From a virus, in the IMG/VR virus record IMGVR_UViG_3300020172_002575, positions 1 through 54,276 of that record: a stretch of DNA of 54,276 nt, one strand, 5' to 3'. Both the position numbers and the translations under genes were made by a program. This document shows, in pieces, positions 24,741 to 32,961 of the stretch. Below the pieces are notes generated by a model. The model saw only the letters and a program-made list of their open reading frames with translations. It made no database searches and was not told the origin of the DNA. Numbering within the stretch: the stretch's first letter is position 1; each line of letters begins with the position of its first letter.

Positions 24741-25223
24741 ATGGATGAAAAAGAAATATTAGCCTTTAAAATAGGACTAAGTGGAACTTCTGATAAAAAA
24801 CAAACAGAATTTAAAATAAGTATCAACGGAGATACGGTTGTACATAGTAAATTAACTAAACAGCCAAACGAAACCGAATATTTTGAATTTACTTACGAAA
24901 TATCAGAAGGCGACAACAACTTAGAAATTAGTCTACTTAACAAGGGATTTGGTGATACTGTAATCGACAACGAAGGAAACATCGTTGGTGATATGTTATT
25001 AAATATTGATTCAATTGAAATTGATGAGATTGATTTAGGATCACTTAAATGGACTCTAAGCGAATATCACCCTATATATCCTGAACGTTATCGCGCAGAA
25101 GCTAGAAAACGCGGTGATGAATTATCTTCACCTGTTAAAAATTGTGTAAACTTAGGGTGGAATGGTACTTGGAAATTACCGTTTACAAGCCCTTTCTACA
25201 TTTGGTTGCTAGAGAACATTTAA
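24741..25223 (+). CDS. Beta-sandwich carbohydrate-binding-like protein
   Basis: 160 residues. Beta pattern FKISINGDTVVHSKLTK, EFTYEISEGDNNLEISLLNK, then an Ile/Asp-rich strand (LLNIDSIEIDEIDLGSLKW) resembles calcium-dependent xylan-binding CBM folds. The C-terminal block NLGWNGTWKLPFTSPFYIWL is seen in other T4-like phage proteins. Likely a capsid or tail decoration, but this is inference. The gene at 26158 has a similar, shorter pattern. Confidence 0.5.
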   Translation: MDEKEILAFKIGLSGTSDKKQTEFKISINGDTVVHSKLTKQPNETEYFEFTYEISEGDNNLEISLLNKGFGDTVIDNEGNIVGDMLLNIDSIEIDEIDLGSLKWTLSEYHPIYPERYRAEARKRGDELSSPVKNCVNLGWNGTWKLPFTSPFYIWLLENI

Positions 25224-25224
25224 G

Positions 25225-25231
25225 CTAAATA
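25225..25231 (+). promoter_or_regulatory. Candidate late promoter box (CTAAATA)
   Basis: CTAAATA ends 21 nt before ATG 25253, immediately after the previous stop codon. Confidence 0.5.
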
Positions 25232-25252
25232 CAGCAATATAATGGAAAACCC

Positions 25253-26158
25253 ATGTTTATTGCTGATTTATTTGAAAGTTATGTAGCAGAAGCCGGCCCG
25301 CAGTTGGTTGTACTATACCCGGGTCGGTTTCAGCCTTTTCATTTAGGGCACAGAGAAGTATTCCAAAGCCTACAAAGCAAGTTTGGGCGCGATAGTGTCT
25401 ATATTGCAACTAGCAATAAAACCGAACTTCCAAAAAGTCCTTTTAATTTCAGCGACAAATCAGTACTCATGCATGCAGCTGGTATACCCAGTGATCGCAT
25501 AATTGAAGTTACTAATCCTTATAAACTCCCTGAACCTCAGTTTAATCCCGCCAATACTATTTTTATAGCGGCAGTAGGTGCACCTGATAGAGATAGGCTG
25601 CGCCCTGACAGTGTTAAAAAAGATGGTACTCCGGGGTATTTTAAATCATTCGAAAGCTTGGATAAATGTGCCACGGCCGACAAGCATGGTTATGTGATTA
25701 TAGCTGACGAGAGACAAAAAGTAATTACAATAAATGGTCAGCAAATAGATGTAAGTCATGGAACTCCATCAAGAGCAGCATGGAACGCGGTAAGAGACAA
25801 CCCTCAAGGTAGATCAGAATATCTACTACAAATGTACGGTAGAGATGATTCTGAATTGGGCCGTATACTTGATAAAATTCCACAAACTGTCAATGAGGAA
25901 GCAGCCGGAGTTGGCGTAGTTAAAAACAGCAAGGATCCACGTTATGTCATGGCCACAATGGGCAACGACAACGATGTAAATGCTGCTACACTTCCTAAGA
26001 TGATGGCCGGATTTCATTTAACAAAAAAATATAAAAAACTTAAAGAAGAAATGGATGTTTTAAAAGAAAAATGGTCAGCAAAATATAAACGTAGTATCAA
26101 CTGTAATAGTCCCAAAGGATTCAGTCAGAAAGCGCATTGTCAAGGTAGGAAAAAATAA
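25253..26158 (+). CDS. Nucleotidyltransferase with capsid-targeting-like N terminus
   Basis: 301 residues. The N terminus MFIADLFESYVAEAGP resembles T4 capsid-targeting sequences (Alt begins MELITELFDE), with VAE/A at 13/14 like a prohead-protease site. The enzyme core follows at once: LVVLYPGRFQPFHLGH (19-33, HxGH), and HGTPSR corresponds to the late SxTxxR motif of NMN/pantetheine-phosphate adenylyltransferases. The C-terminal tail SAKYKRSINCNSPKGFSQKA with a second Cys is basic and separate from the enzyme. Cleavage would leave the catalytic domain intact, suggesting a packaged, injected enzyme that makes NAD or modifies host molecules. Late-type promoter upstream; TAATG overlap with the next gene. 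Confidence 0.75.
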   Translation: MFIADLFESYVAEAGPQLVVLYPGRFQPFHLGHREVFQSLQSKFGRDSVYIATSNKTELPKSPFNFSDKSVLMHAAGIPSDRIIEVTNPYKLPEPQFNPANTIFIAAVGAPDRDRLRPDSVKKDGTPGYFKSFESLDKCATADKHGYVIIADERQKVITINGQQIDVSHGTPSRAAWNAVRDNPQGRSEYLLQMYGRDDSELGRILDKIPQTVNEEAAGVGVVKNSKDPRYVMATMGNDNDVNAATLPKMMAGFHLTKKYKKLKEEMDVLKEKWSAKYKRSINCNSPKGFSQKAHCQGRKK

Positions 26159-26466
26159 TGTTTCACAGGCAATTACGCTTTGATGTACATTGTCATTGGA
26201 GCGGCGAACCACCTGTGTATAGAATATATGTAGACGATGACTTAATTACCGAACGCACTTTTGGATACGCAGGTTATGACTATTTTATACAAGAAAATGT
26301 AGTGTGCGATTTAGCACCAGGTGTTCATTGTGTTAGACTTGAAAATTGTTCTGATAGTGGTAATTTTCAATTGCTTAAATTAAGAGTAAACAATCAAGAA
26401 ATGCCCAAACAACCAGGCAAAGACGGCTACGACAACAAACAGTGGACCTTTGCTTGCAACTACTAA
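26158..26466 (+). CDS. Small beta-sandwich protein
   Basis: 102 residues, mostly strands: LRFDVHCHWSGEPPVYRIYV, LITERTFGYAGYDYFIQENV, GVHCVRLENCSDSGNFQLL, then KDGYDNKQWTFACNY. The layout resembles a carbohydrate-binding module without the final loop, similar to the gene at 24741. Four cysteines could pair if exported or in the virion. TAATG overlap with the nucleotidyltransferase gene suggests the same late transcript. Confidence 0.5.
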   Translation: MFHRQLRFDVHCHWSGEPPVYRIYVDDDLITERTFGYAGYDYFIQENVVCDLAPGVHCVRLENCSDSGNFQLLKLRVNNQEMPKQPGKDGYDNKQWTFACNY

Positions 26467-26469
26467 ATA
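26463..26469 (+). promoter_or_regulatory. Candidate late promoter box (CTAAATA)
   Basis: CTAAATA overlaps the preceding stop codon and ends 22 nt before ATG 26492. Confidence 0.5.
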
Positions 26470-26491
26470 TTAAATATGGTAAGGTAAAGAT

Positions 26492-27301
26492 ATGAAAACA
26501 ACAGAATTTGTAGTAGAAAACAGTATTATTGCTCAAGAAGCAGATGACATGCATCGTGATCACGAAGTACAAATGGCACGTAGTCAAATGTACAGCGCAG
26601 CACAAGCAGCAATTGAGATCCATCGCTTGTTAAGAGATATCAGCGAGATGGAAGGTCTTGAAGGTTGGGTACAAAGTAAACTAACTCTTGCTAGCCAATA
26701 CTTGGAAAGCGTTAGAGATTACATGAAGTACGAAGATGTCAGTCAAGACACAGAATTGATGCCATTTGCTGAAGGTGCCGCCAATTATGCACTAGACAAA
26801 TTATTAGTCGAAAAGGCAAATAAAAAAATGAAAGAGGCCACTACTGGTCCAACCATTGGCGGCGTTTCACAAACCACAAACGACGACGGTACAACTACCA
26901 CAAATTATAATCAAGGTCCAATGAGTGCGTCAAGTACTAATCGTCCCACTGGCACTGTAAAAACTGCTGCATATGATTTGGGACCTGCGGGTTCAGTTAG
27001 TACTACCACAGGCCCTATGCTTGGTGGAGCACAAGGCAAAGGGAACCAAGTATCAAGCATCACAAATGCACAAGGAAAAACAACAAGCATTGTTGGTAAA
27101 CCCGGTGCACAAGACATCAATCAAGCATTAAATGAAAAAAATAAAAAATTAAAAGAGACGGCCAGTGCTGGTGCAAGTGGTGCCAGTGGTATTGCAACAA
27201 GTGTAGCTGGTCCTGCTAGCAAGCCTGGTACAGGTAAGCCTAAGACTATTGCCAACGCACACAAACCAAAAAAAGTTAGTGTAGGTAAAGGCGTTTACTA
27301 A
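26492..27301 (+). CDS. Putative internal virion protein with capsid-targeting-like start
   Basis: 269 residues. The N terminus MKTTEFVVENSIIAQEADDM resembles T4 internal protein leaders (MKTYQEFIAEA). Residues about 20-110 are helical; FAEGAANYALDKLLVEKANK contains an FAE/G site at 94/95 like prohead-protease sites. The rest (about 115-269) is low complexity, Gly/Thr/Ser/Ala-rich with a basic end (KPKTIANAHKPKKVSVGKGV). Likely packaged in the head; no enzyme domain is visible. Confidence 0.55.
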   Translation: MKTTEFVVENSIIAQEADDMHRDHEVQMARSQMYSAAQAAIEIHRLLRDISEMEGLEGWVQSKLTLASQYLESVRDYMKYEDVSQDTELMPFAEGAANYALDKLLVEKANKKMKEATTGPTIGGVSQTTNDDGTTTTNYNQGPMSASSTNRPTGTVKTAAYDLGPAGSVSTTTGPMLGGAQGKGNQVSSITNAQGKTTSIVGKPGAQDINQALNEKNKKLKETASAGASGASGIATSVAGPASKPGTGKPKTIANAHKPKKVSVGKGVY

Positions 27302-28077
27302 TGAGCAACATGCGTGATCTACTTGAAAAGATGAATACGTTTGCTGGCAAACAAGTTGGTCAAAAACCTGGCGACCAAGTACGTGGCAGCGAGCCTATGC
27401 CCAAGAAGGGCGGTGGTAAAAAGCACCCTTATGCTGGTAGATTGGTTGGCACCGACGAAAGCTCAGACAATTTATTAAAAGAACTAACACAAGTAATCAA
27501 CAGCGATCCTGTCAAAAGAGATCTGTTTAACGAATGGCAAGAGTATAAAGAAGGTTTTGAAGACTCAGTTAAATCCGCAGCTGACAAAATTGTTTCTGCT
27601 GGTAGTGCTACTCGAGATGCACTTGCTGGTGTAGTAAGTACTATCCCTAGTATCCCAAGACCGTTTGACGAAAAAGAAGTAGCCAAAGATCTATCACAAA
27701 TAAAAAGCACACAACCTAAAACTAGCTGGCGCAACACTGATAAAAAAATGCAAGAAGATGATGTAGTAGCCGAGTGGGGTGCAGCCGGTACAGCAGTAGG
27801 TCCAGGCAATGATGATGCTGACCCAGTTGAAATTGCTGCACAACGAGCACAGCAGGTTGCAGGCAAACAAGATCAACAAAATCAAGTCGCCGGATTGATT
27901 GCACAAGTAAATGGTGCTAGATCAGAACTAGCCGGCCTTAACAAACAGTTCCCGCAAGGAGCCAATCCTGTGGAAAAAGCCATGAGTCTACAACAAATGC
28001 AAGGACAACGAGTAGCATTAGGTAGACAAATAGAAGACCTCATGAGTCAAGTAGCATCACTAAGATCACAGGCGTAA
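27301..28077 (+). CDS. Putative internal virion protein, helical
   Basis: 258 residues, TAATG overlap with the previous gene. Starts MSNMRDLLEKMNTFAGKQVG, followed by a basic Gly-rich stretch and KKHPYAGRLVG, a motif that recurs in T4-like marine phage proteins (from memory). The middle is helical with VVAEW near residue 157, and the C-terminal 60 residues form a Gln/Leu coiled coil (LAGLNKQFPQGANPVEKAMS, LGRQIEDLMSQVASLRSQA). No catalytic domain. Virion location is inferred from the leader-like start and neighbours. Confidence 0.5.
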   Translation: MSNMRDLLEKMNTFAGKQVGQKPGDQVRGSEPMPKKGGGKKHPYAGRLVGTDESSDNLLKELTQVINSDPVKRDLFNEWQEYKEGFEDSVKSAADKIVSAGSATRDALAGVVSTIPSIPRPFDEKEVAKDLSQIKSTQPKTSWRNTDKKMQEDDVVAEWGAAGTAVGPGNDDADPVEIAAQRAQQVAGKQDQQNQVAGLIAQVNGARSELAGLNKQFPQGANPVEKAMSLQQMQGQRVALGRQIEDLMSQVASLRSQA

Positions 28078-28079
28078 TT

Positions 28080-29930
28080 ATGTTTATAAACGATATTTTT
28101 AACGATAACAACAAAAAATTAGACGAAGTCAGCAACGAATTGCTAGGTCGTTATAAAAAAGCCGCAGGTGCAGATGCAAGTGCAGCCGACAAGCGTGGCG
28201 ATGTTGAACAAGGTAATAAGAGATTCAAAGGCATTGTTAATGCCACTAAAAAAGAACTAGACAACGATGTCAAGCGTCATAAAAAATCACCCGTAGAAGA
28301 AAATGACCTTACTGTTCCTAAAGGGTGGGAAGCAAAAACTCAAGCAGATGGCAGTACACGCATATCCAAACAAGGTAGTATGTCCAGTGCCGATTATAAA
28401 CAGAACATAGCAGACTATAAAGCCAAGAACTGGACTCCAGAAAAAATAGCCGATTATTCTCAAAGAATGGCATCTGGTCAAGGATACACAGATGCAGAAA
28501 GATCTGCAAACTATCAACAACAACAAAAATCTTTTGGGCAGTATGCCGATACACCGTTAGACGAAGCAGAACCAACACATAATCAGCCGCGCACAGGTCT
28601 TTCTGCCGAACAAAGAGAACAGCTACGCAAAGATATAGATGCAGTTGATTACAATAAACAACAGCAGCCTCCTGCAGCTCCTTCCCGTGAACAAAAAGCA
28701 GACATACGCAAAGCCGTCAAAGCACAAGAAGTTAAAGAGCAAGGTGTGGCGGAAGGCTTGCCACAGACTCTACGCAAGGTTGTTCCAGGATATGCCAAGC
28801 GTGAAATTGATAAAAAGATGGATGCTGAAAAATTTGGTAGGACCGATGTAGATAGAGATGCTAATTACTATCGCTATAAAAAGATTCAAGACAAGATCAA
28901 AGAGCAAGGCATGGCGGAAGGCGGCTTTGATATTCCTGAAATTCCCAGAGCGCCACAACCAAGACCAGAACCCAAGAACAAAGCAGTAGGCGAAGGCTCA
29001 GTACAAGACAAACTACACCGGCGTCATCAAGAACTACGCAAGAAGTCGGGACTACCTGATCCCAACTACTACCAAGAGTTAAAAGCCACATACGATCTTC
29101 CTGATGAAGAAAGATACGCCAAGGCGGCTGAACTTAAAAAGAAATATCAAGTGAAAGAAGCACGCAAGGCTGAGGCCAATTTTGATGTGGAGGATCTAAA
29201 GCGTTTAGAACAAATTCGTGATTTACCTACACTTAAAGCACAGGCCATGGCATTGATCAGCAAACCAAGCGAAAGACCCATGAAGCCAGAAAAAGTTGCC
29301 TGGTTCGATGCTGCATTAGATCGCATGGACAACAGAATGGCCATTATCAAGCTCATGTATGATTTGTTATTAAGCGGCGAAGGACATCAAGTAATTGGTA
29401 GTAAGCGTAGCATGAATCCCAACAGCTACCGTAGCAGATTTGGTGAATCAACTATTACCAACGAAGACGTAGAACGATACGTAGAAGAACTAGAACGTGC
29501 TGGATATAAAATTCTTGAAGAAAAAACTAGATTAGATCCCAGCTGCTGGAAGGGTTATCGTAAGGCCGGCACTAAAATGAAAGGTGGTGTTCGAGTTAAT
29601 AACTGTGTGCCAGTCAAAAAAAAAGTAGATGAGTACGGCGCAGCAAACGGTCCTCCTAATCTAAACAAGTCTGATATCAAGCGCATGATGCCACCTGAGC
29701 CAGTAGCCGAACAAATTCCCACAATCACCGATACTGGGCCAAGAGAACAACCACACCCAGCAGCACAAACTTTAGATCTAGTACGAGGCTTAAAAAGATT
29801 GGCTGGCATTGACAAGTACGATGTTGAAAATGCAGTCAATCAAGAAATAACAAACGTTGTTCGTTCTCCACAAGATGCAAGCAGCAAAAACGTCAGTATT
29901 ATAAATCGTTTGTTTGGACCAAGGCAATAA
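28080..29930 (+). CDS. Modular putative internal virion protein with AEG repeats
   Basis: 616 residues, highly charged. The leader-like start MFINDIFNDNNKKLDEVSNE parallels the nucleotidyltransferase start. Three repeats KEQGVAEG (E225/G226), KEQGMAEG (E280/G281) and KAVGEG (E305/G306) separate short unrelated modules; each has a hydrophobic-Ala/Gly-Glu/Gly pattern like prohead protease sites. A later block DPSCWKGYRKAGTKMKGGVR with a second Cys is a basic Cys-pair motif. The C-terminal part contains AAQTLDLVRGLKRLAGI. Likely disordered modules packaged with DNA, perhaps processed into peptides. Confidence 0.55.
   Translation: MFINDIFNDNNKKLDEVSNELLGRYKKAAGADASAADKRGDVEQGNKRFKGIVNATKKELDNDVKRHKKSPVEENDLTVPKGWEAKTQADGSTRISKQGSMSSADYKQNIADYKAKNWTPEKIADYSQRMASGQGYTDAERSANYQQQQKSFGQYADTPLDEAEPTHNQPRTGLSAEQREQLRKDIDAVDYNKQQQPPAAPSREQKADIRKAVKAQEVKEQGVAEGLPQTLRKVVPGYAKREIDKKMDAEKFGRTDVDRDANYYRYKKIQDKIKEQGMAEGGFDIPEIPRAPQPRPEPKNKAVGEGSVQDKLHRRHQELRKKSGLPDPNYYQELKATYDLPDEERYAKAAELKKKYQVKEARKAEANFDVEDLKRLEQIRDLPTLKAQAMALISKPSERPMKPEKVAWFDAALDRMDNRMAIIKLMYDLLLSGEGHQVIGSKRSMNPNSYRSRFGESTITNEDVERYVEELERAGYKILEEKTRLDPSCWKGYRKAGTKMKGGVRVNNCVPVKKKVDEYGAANGPPNLNKSDIKRMMPPEPVAEQIPTITDTGPREQPHPAAQTLDLVRGLKRLAGIDKYDVENAVNQEITNVVRSPQDASSKNVSIINRLFGPRQ
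28734..28922 (+). repeat. In-frame direct repeat encoding KEQG(V/M)AEG
   Basis: Two 24-nt copies at 28734-28757 and 28899-28922 match at 22 of 24 bases and are exactly 165 nt (55 codons) apart, so frame is kept. A degenerate third copy lies near 28980-28997. The conserved bases are more than protein constraint alone would need at some third positions, suggesting duplication or recombination. Confidence 0.7.
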
Positions 29931-30613
29931 TGAGTTTTTTAGTAGCCAATCTTCCACCGGTGCATTGTTATATACGTAAAGAATTTCTTTATGATTTCAA
30001 AAAAGGACATGGCGAATACGAACCTTGTATATGGGTTTCAATTAAAAGTATTCGTGGCCAAGCTTTTAGAATAGAATCTTACTTACCCAACTATGGCGCA
30101 CTTTATGACAAGCTACCTTTGCATGCGTATGTATCACGCACAGAGAATATTGACCACACAAAGTTTTTATCTCTAGACACATTGCAGATATGGGATTGTT
30201 TTGATTACAATATGGCAGTTATTCAAAAGTCATTTTTGAAAAATCTTTCTTGTAAATTTTATGCCAAAGACAAACAGATGTATTCGGGCAATTATCTGTT
30301 TACTGTGGATAATGCACACCCTGATCACAATCTAATAGATACCGGATACAGCGAATGGCCCGAGGATCATAAAAGTTTCAATTTTATTGAATTAAATAAT
30401 GGACAATATGCAGCACAACCAAACAATCGTTGTTTGTTTTTTGATGCTGCAAGCAATCCTGTTGATATGAAGTTTCCAGATTTTAAAGTAGCAACTAAGA
30501 AATGGGTAGTAGAGCAGAATCCAAAATGGCGTCTAGGTGATACTGATACAGTAATGTACGAGCGATCTGATCCCGACGACGAACATTATGGCAAAAGTCA
30601 AAAGTTTAAATAA
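29930..30613 (+). CDS. Conserved T4-like phage protein, probable virion component
   Basis: 227 residues. Strongly patterned sequence: MSFLVANLPPVHCYIRKEFL, GEYEPCIWVSIKSIRGQAF, then YLPNYGALYDKLPLHAYV, LQIWDCFDYNMAVIQKSFL and FKVATKKWVVEQNPKWRLGD. I recall close relatives across T4-like cyanophages, all without assigned function. The start overlaps the previous stop (TAATG) at the end of the internal-protein block, so a head or neck role is possible. Confidence 0.65.
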   Translation: MSFLVANLPPVHCYIRKEFLYDFKKGHGEYEPCIWVSIKSIRGQAFRIESYLPNYGALYDKLPLHAYVSRTENIDHTKFLSLDTLQIWDCFDYNMAVIQKSFLKNLSCKFYAKDKQMYSGNYLFTVDNAHPDHNLIDTGYSEWPEDHKSFNFIELNNGQYAAQPNNRCLFFDAASNPVDMKFPDFKVATKKWVVEQNPKWRLGDTDTVMYERSDPDDEHYGKSQKFK

Positions 30614-30632
30614 GTTTTCAAGGAGAGCAAAA

Positions 30633-30773
30633 ATGGCAGCAAAAAGCGGATCAAACAACAAAGTCAATTCAGTATTTAAACGTACAAGTCAAGGCGGTAA
30701 TCGTCCAAAAACTTCGTCAATGAGCAAAGTACAAAAACGCAATCACAAGGCTTATCGCGGCCAAGGTAGATAA
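30633..30773 (+). CDS. Small basic phage protein
   Basis: 46 residues, very basic and Ser/Asn/Gly-rich: MAAKSGSNNKVNSVFKRTSQ, ending KRNHKAYRGQGR. A frame open from 30588 adds 15 residues, but AGGAG at 30621-30625 places the real start at ATG 30633. The ending RNHKAYRGQGR recurs in small proteins of related phages (from memory). Possibly DNA- or RNA-binding; no function assigned. Confidence 0.6.
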   Translation: MAAKSGSNNKVNSVFKRTSQGGNRPKTSSMSKVQKRNHKAYRGQGR

Positions 30774-30776
30774 ATA
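30770..30776 (+). promoter_or_regulatory. Candidate late promoter box (ATAAATA)
   Basis: ATAAATA overlaps the stop of the small basic protein and ends 20 nt before ATG 30797 of dps. Confidence 0.5.
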
Positions 30777-30796
30777 CTCTTATTAGGGTATCAGTC

Positions 30797-31231
30797 ATGG
30801 ATGAATTACAAAGAGCACTTAAAATAGCATTTGCAAGCGAGTTTGCTTTCTATTTGAAAGCGCATAACTTTCACTGGAACGTGGAAGGCCCAGCATTTCC
30901 GCAACTGCACGATTTATTTGGCAAAATATACGAAGAAGTATATGGCAGTATAGATATATTTGCTGAAGAAATTCGAGCCACTGGTGCATATACACCAGCA
31001 TCATTTACTAAGTTCAGTATACTGAGTCTAGTAGACGACGAAGTTGAAACTCTACCTGCTGAGTCAATGTTGGTAGAGCTACTAGAAGACAGTACCAAAA
31101 TGGAAGAAATGTTCAAGATAGTTTTTAGAGCAGCCGAGGAACTGGGCTTACACGGGTTGAGTGATTTCTTGGCCAGTCGTCAAGACGCCCACGCAAAACA
31201 TTCCTGGATGCTACGCAGTACACTTAAATAG
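30797..31231 (+). CDS. dps: Dps/ferritin-like protein
   Basis: 144 residues, four-helix ferritin-like. FYLKAHNFHWNVEGPAFPQL (about 18-37) and HDLFGKIYEEVYGSIDIFAE then EIRATG (about 38-63) carry the Dps ferroxidase residues: HxxxHW, then the second-helix D..aE pair. Dps forms a 12-mer shell that oxidises iron and protects DNA. Phage-encoded Dps is uncommon. The late-type box suggests expression at DNA packaging or lysis rather than early. No N-terminal basic DNA-binding tail is present. Confidence 0.8.
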   Translation: MDELQRALKIAFASEFAFYLKAHNFHWNVEGPAFPQLHDLFGKIYEEVYGSIDIFAEEIRATGAYTPASFTKFSILSLVDDEVETLPAESMLVELLEDSTKMEEMFKIVFRAAEELGLHGLSDFLASRQDAHAKHSWMLRSTLK

Positions 31232-31234
31232 TGT

Positions 31235-32389
31235 ATGACTGTTAAACTTGATACGGAGATTGGTTCCAATTTCTGTTATGCTCCGTGGACCAATATTCAC
31301 ATTAATACAACAGGAACTTATAAAACTTGTTGTGCCGGTACTAATGAGATTGGCGATTTACGAATAATTCCAATTCGTGATTTAATGTCAAAACAAAATC
31401 TAATAGATATTAAAAAATCAGTATATAATAATCAGCATCATAATAATTGTGCCATATGTGCAAGGCAAGAACAACATAGTTCGAACAGCGAACGTTCTTG
31501 GTATAACAACATAGCCAATAACGAATCAATTGAACTGAACAATATAGATCAAGCCAAACTTCAAAATCTTGACATTCGTTGGTCAAACACTTGTAATCTC
31601 AGTTGTGTGTATTGCGATCACGAAGCCAGTAGTCAATGGGCTAATCTTAAAAAACAACCAATTGATAGACTGGATTATTCAAACACTCTAACTGACATAC
31701 TTAATTTTATTGATGCTAATAAATCTACAATAAAAAATCTTGCTCTATTGGGCGGAGAACCATTATTACAAAAAGAAAATAGTCATCTATTAGACGTCAT
31801 TGACTCAAAGGTACACATTAATGTTATAACTAATTTAAGCGTTCCTCTTGAGAATAATAAAATATTCCATAAGTTATTAACTAAAGATAATGTTATGTGG
31901 GACATTAGTTTTGAAACTGTTGAAGATAAATTTGAATATGTAAGACATGGAAGCAGTTGGGATCTAATATTTAAAAACATAAAATTTTTAACTAATTCTA
32001 TTAAAGATAAACCACATCATTCAATAGGTATTACCAGTCAGTACAGTATATACAATGCTTTAACTTTATCAAGTTTACATGAATATTTCATTGATAATCA
32101 ACTTCCTACCATTCGTTGGAATGAACTTCATTACCCTAATATTTTAAGTGTTTCTAGTTTACCAAGACATCTATTAGAAGTAGCCAGATCTGAACTTTTT
32201 AAATCTGTTAAATATCATACTATGCCTGTTCAGAAAAAATTTCTGCAGGATATGGCCAATAGTTTAGAATTCATTCAATCAAGCAATACAGATTGCAAAG
32301 ATCTTTATGAATGGCACGAAATTCAGGAAAAAACTTATTGGCCGGATTCAAGATTAAAGTTTGCCAATTTATGGTCGGAGTTTAGATAA
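31235..32389 (+). CDS. Radical SAM protein with N-terminal Cys domain
   Basis: 384 residues. The N terminus NFCYAPWTNIHINTTGTYKT followed by CCAG and later CAICARQE resembles a SPASM/twitch cysteine domain, but it comes before the radical SAM core: LDIRWSNTCNLSCVYCDHEA (CxxxCxxC, about 110-130), then LALLGGEPLLQKE with the GGE SAM motif. This is a permuted order relative to the radical SAM gene at 13083. Substrate unknown; this architecture occurs in phage and peptide-modification genes. It is AT-rich and joined by TAATG to the hydrolase gene. Confidence 0.7.
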   Translation: MTVKLDTEIGSNFCYAPWTNIHINTTGTYKTCCAGTNEIGDLRIIPIRDLMSKQNLIDIKKSVYNNQHHNNCAICARQEQHSSNSERSWYNNIANNESIELNNIDQAKLQNLDIRWSNTCNLSCVYCDHEASSQWANLKKQPIDRLDYSNTLTDILNFIDANKSTIKNLALLGGEPLLQKENSHLLDVIDSKVHINVITNLSVPLENNKIFHKLLTKDNVMWDISFETVEDKFEYVRHGSSWDLIFKNIKFLTNSIKDKPHHSIGITSQYSIYNALTLSSLHEYFIDNQLPTIRWNELHYPNILSVSSLPRHLLEVARSELFKSVKYHTMPVQKKFLQDMANSLEFIQSSNTDCKDLYEWHEIQEKTYWPDSRLKFANLWSEFR

Positions 32390-32961
32390 TGATATTGGTT
32401 TATATTCATGGAGCAAATGCTACTAGTGAAAGTTTTAATTATATAAGAAAACACATTGGTGGTAATGACTTTATTATAAATTATGATAGTCGTAATGGAT
32501 TTCAGAAAAACTTAGAAGATATAGCAGATCAAATAAAAGACTTTGATAAAGTATTCTTTATATGTCATAGTCTAGGAGGTATCTATGCGTTGCATCTTGC
32601 AAACAAATTTCCCAAAATTGTAATTGGTGCGATTACTCTTAGTACGCCGTATGGCGGAGCAGAAGTTGCTGATGTAGCCAAATATTTTCTTCCATATAGT
32701 AGACTACTCAAAGACATTGGTCCTAATAGTTGGGCCATGCGAGAAGCAAGTAAAATTCATGTCCAACATCCTTGGTGCAATATTGTAACTGTAAAAGGAG
32801 ACACTCCCTGGGTAATGGGGAAAAACGACGGAGTAGTAACAATTTCAAGTCAAAAGCATCACGGTGAGGACATGGATCTAATAGACGTAGAATATAATCA
32901 TTATGAAGTGGTATTAAGTGATCAAGTTATTAAAATTATTCAAGAAAGATTACCAAAATGA
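32389..32961 (+). CDS. Alpha/beta hydrolase (lipase/esterase-like)
   Basis: 190 residues. YIHGANATSESF holds the HG oxyanion site (7-8). VFFICHSLGGIYALHLAN contains the GxSxG-like elbow, here C-H-S-L-G with nucleophile Ser61. An acidic site (GKNDGVVTISSQ) and a late His (YNHYEVV) complete a plausible triad. It is shorter than typical lipases, with no signal peptide, so it is cytoplasmic or released at lysis. It forms an operon with the radical SAM gene and a small membrane protein gene. Confidence 0.75.
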   Translation: MILVYIHGANATSESFNYIRKHIGGNDFIINYDSRNGFQKNLEDIADQIKDFDKVFFICHSLGGIYALHLANKFPKIVIGAITLSTPYGGAEVADVAKYFLPYSRLLKDIGPNSWAMREASKIHVQHPWCNIVTVKGDTPWVMGKNDGVVTISSQKHHGEDMDLIDVEYNHYEVVLSDQVIKIIQERLPK

